Positions 18,094 to 25,483 of a stretch of 64,000 bases of DNA are shown here, one piece after another; positions within the stretch are counted from its first letter, which is position 1, and every line of letters begins with the position of its first letter. This DNA comes from Candidatus Hydrogenedentota bacterium (GTDB lineage Bacteria > Hydrogenedentota > Hydrogenedentia > Hydrogenedentales > JAEUWI01). Position numbers and translations under genes: made by a program. The stretch is taken from contig JAHBVV010000015.1 of assembly GCA_019637335.1 (NCBI GenBank), positions 62,001 through 126,000 on the forward strand, given 5' to 3'. Under the pieces are notes generated by a model. That model worked only from the letters and a program-made list of their open reading frames with translations, did no database searches and had not been told where the DNA came from.

Positions 18094-21000
18094 ATGAGAC
18101 TGTTTCTAGGGTTATGTGTGGCGGCGCTGTGCGCGCCGCTCGGTGCGGCGGCGACCGCGCCGCAATGGATCTGGCTGAACGAGGAAAAGGACGGCCAGCA
18201 GGCCTTCTTCCGCTTCGAGTTCACGCTGGAAGCGGCGGCGACCGAGGCGATCTTCGCGGGCGCGTGCGACAACGAGCTCACGGTGTTTGTGAACGGCGAT
18301 CGCGTGATGAAACACGGCGACTGGGGCTTCGTGGCGGTGGCGCCGGTGCGGGCCAACCTCCAGCCGGGCCGCAATGTAATCGCGATTGAGGCGCGCAACC
18401 AGGAAGGCGCGGCGGGGCTCTTCGGCCGCCTCACGGTCACCGCGCGCGACGGCAAGCAGTCGGTCTTCGTGACGGACGGCGCCTGGAAGGCCTCCCCGCA
18501 GGCCGCGGAAGGCTGGACGGCGCCGGACTTCGACGCCTCCGGCTGGGCGGCGGCCCGCGTGCTCGGCCCGGTGGGCGACGCGTCGGTCCCGTGGTCGGAC
18601 AAGGTGACGCTGGCGACCGTGGCGCAGGCGGAGGCGACGGATCTGGACCCGACGCCCGTGGCGGAGGCCGTGGCGGATCTGAACCTGCTCCCGGGCTTCA
18701 AGGCGGAGCGCCTCTACACCGTGCCGAAGGGCGTCCAGGGCTCGTGGGTCGCGGTGGCCAACGCGCCGGACGGCGGGCTCTACGTTTCCGACCAGGATGA
18801 CGCGGGCCTCTTCCACGTGAAGCCGGCGGCCCTGGGCCAGGCGGACGCGAAGACGGTCGTCACGCCGTTGTCGGCGGCGATCTCCTCGGCGCAGGGGCTG
18901 CTGTGGGCCCACGGCGGGCTCTATGTGCACGTGAACAGCGGCGGCAAGAGCGGCCTATACAAGCTCACCGATACGGACGGCGACGGCGACCTGGAAACGG
19001 TGACCAAGCTGAGCGATATCCCCGGCGGCGGCGAGCATGGCCCGCACGCGATCATCCCGGCGGAAGACGGCGACAACCTCTACATCGCGGCCGGCAACCA
19101 CACGGACCTGCCCGCGCTCAGCGGCAGCCGCGTGCCCACGAACTGGAGCGAGGATCACCTGCTCCCGCGCCAGTGGGACGCGCGCGGCCACGCCAAGGGT
19201 CGTATGGCCCCCGGCGGCTGGGTGGCGAAGGTCACGCCGGACGGGAAGCAGTGGGAGCTGTACAGCATCGGTTACCGCAATGAGTATGACATCGCCTTAA
19301 ACACCGAGGGCGAGATGTTCACCTTCGACGCCGATATGGAATGGGACATGGGCACGCCGTGGTACCGCCCGACCCGCGTGAACCACGTGGTGAGCGGCAG
19401 CGAATTCGGCTGGCGCAGCGGCACGGGCAAATGGCCCGCCTACTACGAGGACAGCCTCCCCGCCGTCGTGGACATCGGCCCCGGATCGCCGACCGGCGTC
19501 GTCTTCGGGACGGGCGCGAAGTTCCCGGCGAAATACCAGCACGCGCTCTATATCCTCGACTGGACCTTCGGCACCATCTACGCCGTGCACCTCAAGCCCG
19601 AGGGCGCGAGCTACACCGGCGTGAAGGAAGAGTTCATCTCCGGTTCCCCGCTCGCCGTCACCGACGCGGTCATCGGCGCGGACGGAGCCTTCTACTTCGC
19701 CGTGGGCGGGCGCGGCACGCAGTCGGCCCTGTACCGCGTGTACTACGCGGGCGACGAAGCGACGGCCCCGGCCGTTCGGAAGGATCCGCCGGCGGCGGTT
19801 GAAGCGCGCAAGATCCGGCGCAGCCTCGAAGCCTTCCACGGCCACGCCGACCCCGCCGCCGCCGACGCGCTCTGGCCCTACCTCGGCAGCAGCGACCGCT
19901 TCCTGCGCTACACCGCGCGCGTGGCCCTGGAGTGGCAGCCGGTGGACCAGTGGAAGGACCGCGCGCTGAAGGAGAACAACCCGCAAGCCGCCGCGTCCGC
20001 GTTTATCGCGCTGGCGCGCCAGGGCGACGCCGCGCTCCAGCCCGCGCTGTTGGATTCGATGGCCCGCTTCAACCTGACGGCGATGCCTGAGAGCGCCGCG
20101 CTCGGCATGCTCCGCGCCTACGGCCTCTCCTTCCTGCGCCAGGGCCGCCCGGACCAGCCCGCGATTGGCCGGGTCATCTCGCAGCTCGACTTCATGCTGC
20201 CGTCGAAGAGCGACAACCTGAACGCCGAACTCCTCCAGGTGCTGGTGTACCTGGACGCGCCGGGTATCATCGACAAGGGCCTCGCGCTCATGGCCGAGGC
20301 GCGCCCGGAAGCCATCCCCAACTGGGCGGAGCTCCTCAAGCGCAACCAGGGCTACGGCGGCACCATCCTCGCCATGCTCGACAACCACCCGCCCGCGCGC
20401 AAGATCAACTACGCGTTCATGCTGCGCAACGTCCGCTACGGCTGGACCATGCCGCAGCGCGAGCAGTACTTCCAGTTCATCATCGACGCCGCGAAATACC
20501 CCGGCGGCGCCAGCTACAGCGGCTTCCTCGCCAATATCCGCGACGAGGCGCTGGAGAACTGCTCGGAAGCGGAGAAGGTCGCGCTCGCGCCGATCACCGG
20601 CCAGAGCCTGGAGGCGCTGCCGGCCTTTGAAATCAAGGAACTGAAGGGAACGGACACGCCCTGGACCCTGGAAACGGCCCTGGCCGCCGTCCGCGCGAAG
20701 GGCCTGCGCCAGCGCAACTTCGAGAATGGCCGCAACGCCTACTACGCCTCCGGCTGCGCCCAGTGCCACCGATTCGACGGCGCGGGCGGCGCCGTGGGCC
20801 CGGATCTCTCCAGCGTGGCGAACAAATTCTCCGTGGAAGACATCCTGGAGGCCATCATCGAGCCGAGCAAGGTCATTTCGGATCAGTACAGCTCCTCGAT
20901 CATCCGGCTGAACAACTTCACGGAGTACGAGGGCATCGTGATCAACCACTCCGGCGCCGAGGAAGAAGGCCGCATGACCATCTACCCCAAAGCCCTGAAC

Positions 21001-21165
21001 GCCGACCCGATCGAGGTGAAGACCGCCGATGTGGAATCCATCGAGCCGTCCCGCCTCTCCCAGATGCCCCAGGGCCTGCTGGACTTCATGAGCGAGGACG
21101 AAATGCTCGACCTGCTCGGTTATCTCCAATCCAAAGGCAACCCCGAAGCCAGCGTCTTCGAGTAA
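18094..21165 (+). CDS. PVC-type protein: sugar-lectin-like N-terminus, beta-propeller, HEAT repeats, cytochrome c
   Basis: A 1,023-residue exported protein. A signal peptide (MRLFLGLCVAALCAPLGAAA) precedes a jelly-roll domain (about 25-185) and a beta-propeller like the putative membrane-bound dehydrogenase domain of Planctomycetes (about 205-560, with SIGYRNEYDIALN). HEAT-like helical repeats fill about 570-860. A C-terminal single-heme domain of the Pirellula/Verrucomicrobium type follows (CAQCHRFDGAGGAVGPDL, then PSKVISDQYSS). It is likely a periplasmic redox enzyme passing electrons to the heme; the substrate is unknown. Start ATG 18094 sits behind CTGGAG. A strong terminator lies 24 bp past the stop, so it is probably monocistronic. 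It is flanked by inverted MITE-like copies. Confidence 0.9.
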   Translation: MRLFLGLCVAALCAPLGAAATAPQWIWLNEEKDGQQAFFRFEFTLEAAATEAIFAGACDNELTVFVNGDRVMKHGDWGFVAVAPVRANLQPGRNVIAIEARNQEGAAGLFGRLTVTARDGKQSVFVTDGAWKASPQAAEGWTAPDFDASGWAAARVLGPVGDASVPWSDKVTLATVAQAEATDLDPTPVAEAVADLNLLPGFKAERLYTVPKGVQGSWVAVANAPDGGLYVSDQDDAGLFHVKPAALGQADAKTVVTPLSAAISSAQGLLWAHGGLYVHVNSGGKSGLYKLTDTDGDGDLETVTKLSDIPGGGEHGPHAIIPAEDGDNLYIAAGNHTDLPALSGSRVPTNWSEDHLLPRQWDARGHAKGRMAPGGWVAKVTPDGKQWELYSIGYRNEYDIALNTEGEMFTFDADMEWDMGTPWYRPTRVNHVVSGSEFGWRSGTGKWPAYYEDSLPAVVDIGPGSPTGVVFGTGAKFPAKYQHALYILDWTFGTIYAVHLKPEGASYTGVKEEFISGSPLAVTDAVIGADGAFYFAVGGRGTQSALYRVYYAGDEATAPAVRKDPPAAVEARKIRRSLEAFHGHADPAAADALWPYLGSSDRFLRYTARVALEWQPVDQWKDRALKENNPQAAASAFIALARQGDAALQPALLDSMARFNLTAMPESAALGMLRAYGLSFLRQGRPDQPAIGRVISQLDFMLPSKSDNLNAELLQVLVYLDAPGIIDKGLALMAEARPEAIPNWAELLKRNQGYGGTILAMLDNHPPARKINYAFMLRNVRYGWTMPQREQYFQFIIDAAKYPGGASYSGFLANIRDEALENCSEAEKVALAPITGQSLEALPAFEIKELKGTDTPWTLETALAAVRAKGLRQRNFENGRNAYYASGCAQCHRFDGAGGAVGPDLSSVANKFSVEDILEAIIEPSKVISDQYSSSIIRLNNFTEYEGIVINHSGAEEEGRMTIYPKALNADPIEVKTADVESIEPSRLSQMPQGLLDFMSEDEMLDLLGYLQSKGNPEASVFE

Positions 21166-21189
21166 GACAGGCTCCAACCAAAAACACGC

Positions 21190-21230
21190 GCCCCGCGCCG
21201 GAACAATCCGGCGCGGGGCCTTTCGTTTTC
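21190..21230 (+). terminator. Rho-independent terminator after the HEAT/heme gene
   Basis: A perfect 12 bp stem (GCCCCGCGCCGG at 21190-21201 pairs with 21208-21219), a six-base loop AACAAT, then CTTTCGTTTT. It starts 24 bp after the TAA of the upstream gene. Confidence 0.92.
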
Positions 21231-21394
21231 TCTAACACGATAACCGTCAAACGCATCCTGCTATTGGCATGCACAACGTCCGGCCCAGCCAGAAGTATCC
21301 AATGCGCAACAGGATCGCGGACATTCCGCGGCAAAGTGAGCCCCGGTTCCAACAGATCCCAATCCCCACCAAAACAACCTTCAACAACAATAAA

Positions 21395-21602
21395 GTAGGA
21401 TAGGCGTCCCGCCTGTCCAGCGCCGAAGGCGCAAAAGCAGGAAAGGCGTCCCGCCCGTCCAGCGCCGAAGGCGCAAAAGCAGGATAACCGTCCCGCCTGT
21501 CCAGCGCCGAAGGCGCAAAAGTAGGATAGGCGTCCCGCCTGTCCGGCGCCGAAGGCGCAAAAGCAGGATAGGCGTCCCGCCTGTCCAAGCGCCAAAGGCG
21601 CC
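21395..21602. repeat. 42 bp tandem repeat, five copies
   Basis: Five direct copies start at 21395, 21437, 21479, 21521 and 21563, exactly 42 bp apart. Each begins G(T/C)AGGATAGGCGTCCCGCC and contains the small hairpin GCGCCGAAGGCGC; the last copy is diverged (GCGCCAAAGGCGC). Since 42 is divisible by three, all frames stay open across the array, but the peptides are low-complexity and I do not call a gene. The array sits between the terminator and MITE-like copy 2. No unique spacers, so this is not a CRISPR array. Confidence 0.85.
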
Positions 21603-21684
21603 ACTCATACCAGCCTGGGCCAACGGCCCAGGTGGTAGATCGCGGAGAATTCCGGCCAGGGCTTAAAGCCCGTATCATAGTATT

Positions 21685-21966
21685 GCAGTAACACTTTAGC
21701 GGTCTAAAGTGCGGAACAGTATTTGTTTTTACTAATGGAGCCGGTGTGCATGGAGCGCCGGCATGGCGCCGAAGGTGCAAGAATACGTTGCCGGGGCCAT
21801 CCGATGACACGCGGCTTCTGATGCGACGGTAGCATGTCCAGAACGCTGTATTGCGCCAGCGGCGCAATCTGCCGGCGGGCCGCCGGCGCTCCATAGTTAC
21901 ACGTAGCCTTTATTCCGCAAGTCGCTCTGGTTTCGCCACTGTACTTCGTTCGGGCTAAGGTAATAC
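21685..21966 (-). mobile_element. MITE-like element, copy 2 (inverted)
   Basis: About 282 bp whose reverse complement aligns along its whole length with 17463-17765, with conserved blocks such as AATAAAGGCTACGTG, GCATCAGAAGCCGCGTGTC and TACTGTTCCGCACTT. Identity is roughly 80-85 percent by eye, with a short deletion in the internal GC-rich arm. The ends carry the same inverted terminal sequence (GTAACACTTTAGC). The 21166-22060 gap thus holds a terminator, the 42 bp array, this element, and no gene I can support. Confidence 0.7.
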
Positions 21967-22060
21967 GTATTTCGGAGAGGGTAATGGCGGTCGAAAAAAC
22001 GTTGACGCATCGGCGTGTTTTCAACCTGACGCTAGCAGAACCCCTCCTGTCCCACAACCC

Positions 22061-23539
22061 CTACTCCCCGGGAACGTATTTCACAAAATTCGAGGCGTCG
22101 TTCGGATCGCCATCGCCATCATACTGCGCCCGCGCGGGGTAGGGATACAATGGGCGCGCCATGGCGGGCTGATCGTCGCCCGCGTTCTTCTCCGCCACGA
22201 TGGCATCCGGCGCAACGCCCGCTTCGACCCACTTCACGATTTCGCCCAGCCAGTCCACCCGCGATACGCCCGGGCCGCCGCCGCAATGGTAGCACCCGGG
22301 AATCATGAACAGCCGCGCATAATCCATCGCATCGGGATCGCGCGCAATCACCTGCTCGTAATAGGCGATGGTCGCCTGCGCCGGCAAAGCCGCATCCGCC
22401 CAGCCGTGCCATAGAATGATCTTCCCGCCGCGATCCCTGAACGCGTCCAGGTCCGGGTCGATCGAATTGAGCACCGACCCGGCGACGCGCGTGTCCTTCT
22501 TCCACCGGTCGAAATCGTAGGTGGAATAATCCCAGTCCGGATCCTGGAACACGAAATACTTGAAGATATTCGTGCTGAACGCGAAACCCAGGTTCACCAG
22601 ATCGGGGATCGGGCCCACCTGCCATTCAAACCAGCCGCCTTCGCCACCTTCCGCGCCAATCGGCAGCCCCGGGTAAATGGGCCCGTCGGCATTGTGCGGG
22701 CCATCGTAAATCGCCTGGATCGCCGCGCGCTGCTCCGCCGTCAGACCGGGGACCTTCGCCAGGTCAAACGGCGCGCCGATCGGATCGTCAATGATCCCGT
22801 CGGCCAGCCCGTCGTGCGCGTCGGCCTGCTTCATCACCTCGGCGTACAGGTGGTTGAGGTCGTCGCGCGAAAGCACGGTCTCCGTCATGTTCTCCGGGTC
22901 CGGGTACAGCGCCTGCGCGATGTGAATGCCCAGCGCGGCGAATCCGGTCCAGTGGAAGGCCGGCGCGCCCGCGACAATGCCGTCGAAATCCTCCGGGTAG
23001 CGCTGGGACGCCATCATCGCCTGGCCGCCGCCGCGCGAGCAGCCCACGAAATACGACTTCTCCGGGTTCCGCCCGTAATACGCGCGGATCAGCGCCTTGG
23101 AAACCTCCGCCGTGCGGTGAATGGCCACATGGCCGAAATTGACGAGCGCCTCCAGGTCATCCAGCGCCCAGCTGCCGTCCGTGCCGCGGCCCTGGTGGCC
23201 GGTGTCCGTACCCGCGGTGGCGTAGCCCCGGTGCACGGAGTTGCGAATGCCGTTCTGCACCGAACCCACCAGCCCGCCGCCGCCCCCCATCGCGAAGCGC
23301 CCGTTCCAGTCGTCGGGCAAGAGCACCTCGAAGCGGATCGCGGGGCCGATGATGCCGTCGACCTTCAAGTGCCCGGCCTCGCCGCTTCCCTCGGCGGAGG
23401 GCGGCACATGGGCGACCGATTCGATGCGGACATCGGGAAGTTGCAGCGCCGCGATTTCGGCGTGCTTCAGGACCGGCGCCTCGGCCAGCGCGGACGCGGC
23501 GGGCAGTAATACGATAAACAACGTAACCACGTGCTTCAC
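22061..23539 (-). CDS. Tannase/feruloyl esterase family protein
   Basis: A 492-residue exported serine esterase. A signal peptide (first 19 residues, ending ASALA) precedes an alpha/beta hydrolase of the tannase family. The nucleophile is Ser 168 in the family motif GCSRGGGQ, with the preceding Cys that pairs with a Cys next to the catalytic His (YHCGGGPG); the acid is in LWHGWADAALP. Such enzymes cut ester bonds of gallate, ferulate or terephthalate monoesters. The start is GTG 23539, chosen because GAGGAG lies eight bases upstream and the signal peptide begins there. Third gene of a leftward operon, 57 bp after the phosphoesterase. Confidence 0.9.
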   Translation of the reverse strand: MKHVVTLFIVLLPAASALAEAPVLKHAEIAALQLPDVRIESVAHVPPSAEGSGEAGHLKVDGIIGPAIRFEVLLPDDWNGRFAMGGGGGLVGSVQNGIRNSVHRGYATAGTDTGHQGRGTDGSWALDDLEALVNFGHVAIHRTAEVSKALIRAYYGRNPEKSYFVGCSRGGGQAMMASQRYPEDFDGIVAGAPAFHWTGFAALGIHIAQALYPDPENMTETVLSRDDLNHLYAEVMKQADAHDGLADGIIDDPIGAPFDLAKVPGLTAEQRAAIQAIYDGPHNADGPIYPGLPIGAEGGEGGWFEWQVGPIPDLVNLGFAFSTNIFKYFVFQDPDWDYSTYDFDRWKKDTRVAGSVLNSIDPDLDAFRDRGGKIILWHGWADAALPAQATIAYYEQVIARDPDAMDYARLFMIPGCYHCGGGPGVSRVDWLGEIVKWVEAGVAPDAIVAEKNAGDDQPAMARPLYPYPARAQYDGDGDPNDASNFVKYVPGE

Positions 23540-23596
23540 GGTATGCGCTCCTCTTGCATGTGTTTCGCGCGGAAACCGCGCGCGGCTGCCGGCCAA

Positions 23597-25390
23597 TTAT
23601 GGCTTTTCGATCACCAGCGCGTCGTGTACCGCGCCCTCCGCGTCGCGCGCCTCGTAGGTCAGCTTCTTCCCGTCGATGTGAACGGTCTGATAAAGCGGGA
23701 TGCCGGACAGCGCCTTCTCGATGTAGTCCACCTCCGGCGCGGGCCGCTCGCGGTTGGGAATCGCGATACTCACGATGTAAATGGTCCCGTCCGCCGGATC
23801 TTGCACGACTTCGCCGCCCCGGATCGGCTTGGAGCGAAGGTAGCGGTGGGTGTGCCCCTGAAAGACCAGGTCCACATGGTAGCGGTCGAAAAGCGCGCCC
23901 CAGTTGTCGGTGATGGCCTGGTAATCCTCGCGGTAGTTCGGGTCGTAGTTCGGGAAGTGGTACGTCGCGAATTTCCACGTGGCCGTACTGCGCTGCAGCA
24001 CCGCCTCCAGCCAGGCGTTCTGCACGGCGATCTCCGCCGTGCAATCGAGGCTGATCATGAGCAGGTCGCCGTACTCAAAGGCATAGGCCTGCTCCGGCTT
24101 GAGCGTCTCGGGCCCGTCTCCGGGCAACGCGAAAAGGTCGAGGTACACGCCCGGCCCCAGCCCATCGATGGCGTCGTGGTTGCCGATCGTCGGAACCACC
24201 GGCAGCGTCCGGAAGATGTTCCGCCCGTGGTGGAAGAACTCGTCCCAGTCGCTGTGGTACTGCCCGGTGTTCACCAGGTCGCCCGCGATCACGTAGAACG
24301 CGGACGCCGGGTGGCGCGCCAGCGCCGCGTCCATAAGCGCGCCCCACGATTCCTTCTGGTGCGTGTCCCCGGTCACCAGGAAGGTCACCGGACCGGCTTT
24401 CGCGGGCGCCGTCACAAACTCGGCCTCGTCGCTCCAGCGATCCGCCGCCGGGCTTCCGACCGCGTAGACATAGCGCGTGCCCGGCTTCAGCCCGTGAATC
24501 TCGGCGGTGTGGCGGTGGATGTAGCGGTCGTTCGCGAGCATCCGGTCCTGCATGCGGATCACGGACGACGGCGCAATCCCGCTGGCGCCGCCGTCTTTCT
24601 CGCGCCAGCGCACCTGGCCCACGGATACCCCAGTTCCCGTGCGCCATTGAATCGTCTGCGTCGTCTTCGGGTCCGCGCTCCACGTAAGCATGATCTGGTC
24701 GGGCGCGTCCGAGGAGGGATAGGGCGTCTGGCGGAAGCCACCGATCAGGTGGGCGTCACGCGCGCGACCGCGAATCGTCGTGAGCAGATGCTGGCCGCGC
24801 AGCGATTCCGGCACATCCTTCAGCACGTTCTCCGACCAGTCGTGGTAGCATTTCGCGCCCGGCTGCATGACTTCGATCGAGTATTGCGCCGGGTGCAGGT
24901 TGGAAATGTTCACCTTCGCCCCGGGATCCTTCGGGCCGACCGCGACAAGGTAGTGCGGGCGGTGCCGGTCGAAGCCATTGATCCCCAGTCCGACGCGCCC
25001 CGCCTCAAAGGTCTTCTGCCAGACCTCAAACTGCCAGTTCTGCACGTTCGTCACGACGAGATCCGTCTTCGTGAAGCCCGCTTCGGCCAACCAGAACGGC
25101 ACGGCGGCCTGGCCCGTTTCCCGGAGCACGGACACGACCACCGGAACGTCCACATCGAAGTACCAGTGCTTCGTGGCCAGGGCCGCGCGCTCTTCCGGCG
25201 TGATGAAGTCCTGCACCGCCGCATCGTCCAGCGCGGTAAGCTCCGCCTCGCTCAGTGTGGCGTACATCCGCGTGACAACCGCGTCCATCGCGTCCGCCAC
25301 GGAGGCGAATTCCGCGGGCGCGGGCCCGGCCAGAAACATGCAAAGCGCGGCAAGGACACTTCGGCGAAGGATATCGTTCAATCGTGGCAT
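23597..25390 (-). CDS. Exported metallophosphoesterase with Fn3-like domain
   Basis: A 597-residue secreted protein. Signal peptide at about 1-30 (MPRLNDILRRSVLAALCMFLAGPAPAEF). An N-terminal alpha-helical region (about 30-220) is unusual for the family. A fibronectin-like domain (about 230-320) is followed by the calcineurin-like core with FLVTGDTHQ, IAGDLVNTGQY, IGNHDAIDG, YHFPNYDP and VFQGHTHRYLRS for the two-metal site. It probably hydrolyses extracellular phosphate esters. It lies between an octaheme cytochrome gene (93 bp upstream) and a tannase-like esterase. It shares the core with the enzyme at 7950 but differs at both ends. Confidence 0.9.
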   Translation of the reverse strand: MPRLNDILRRSVLAALCMFLAGPAPAEFASVADAMDAVVTRMYATLSEAELTALDDAAVQDFITPEERAALATKHWYFDVDVPVVVSVLRETGQAAVPFWLAEAGFTKTDLVVTNVQNWQFEVWQKTFEAGRVGLGINGFDRHRPHYLVAVGPKDPGAKVNISNLHPAQYSIEVMQPGAKCYHDWSENVLKDVPESLRGQHLLTTIRGRARDAHLIGGFRQTPYPSSDAPDQIMLTWSADPKTTQTIQWRTGTGVSVGQVRWREKDGGASGIAPSSVIRMQDRMLANDRYIHRHTAEIHGLKPGTRYVYAVGSPAADRWSDEAEFVTAPAKAGPVTFLVTGDTHQKESWGALMDAALARHPASAFYVIAGDLVNTGQYHSDWDEFFHHGRNIFRTLPVVPTIGNHDAIDGLGPGVYLDLFALPGDGPETLKPEQAYAFEYGDLLMISLDCTAEIAVQNAWLEAVLQRSTATWKFATYHFPNYDPNYREDYQAITDNWGALFDRYHVDLVFQGHTHRYLRSKPIRGGEVVQDPADGTIYIVSIAIPNRERPAPEVDYIEKALSGIPLYQTVHIDGKKLTYEARDAEGAVHDALVIEKP

Positions 25391-25483
25391 GATCGGACTC
25401 CGTGGTTCGGGTATAGCCGCTACCAGCACGCGGACGCGATCAGCCTACCCGATTCCCGGCGCGGCGAACAACGGGACCACGCG

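Noticed and set aside
19297-21177. 626-codon minus-strand frame under the HEAT/heme gene
   Set aside because: Antisense to a gene with clear heme and propeller motifs; no signal, domain or ribosome site.
21395-21602. CRISPR array
   Set aside because: The copies are contiguous with no unique spacers, and no cas gene is near.
21086-21604. Repetitive 172-codon frame over the 42 bp array
   Set aside because: Its 14-residue period simply reflects the DNA repeat. It crosses the terminator and the end of the upstream gene and has no start signal.
17463-21966. Complete composite transposon
   Set aside because: No transposase is present between or in the two elements, so I only claim a MITE-like pair.
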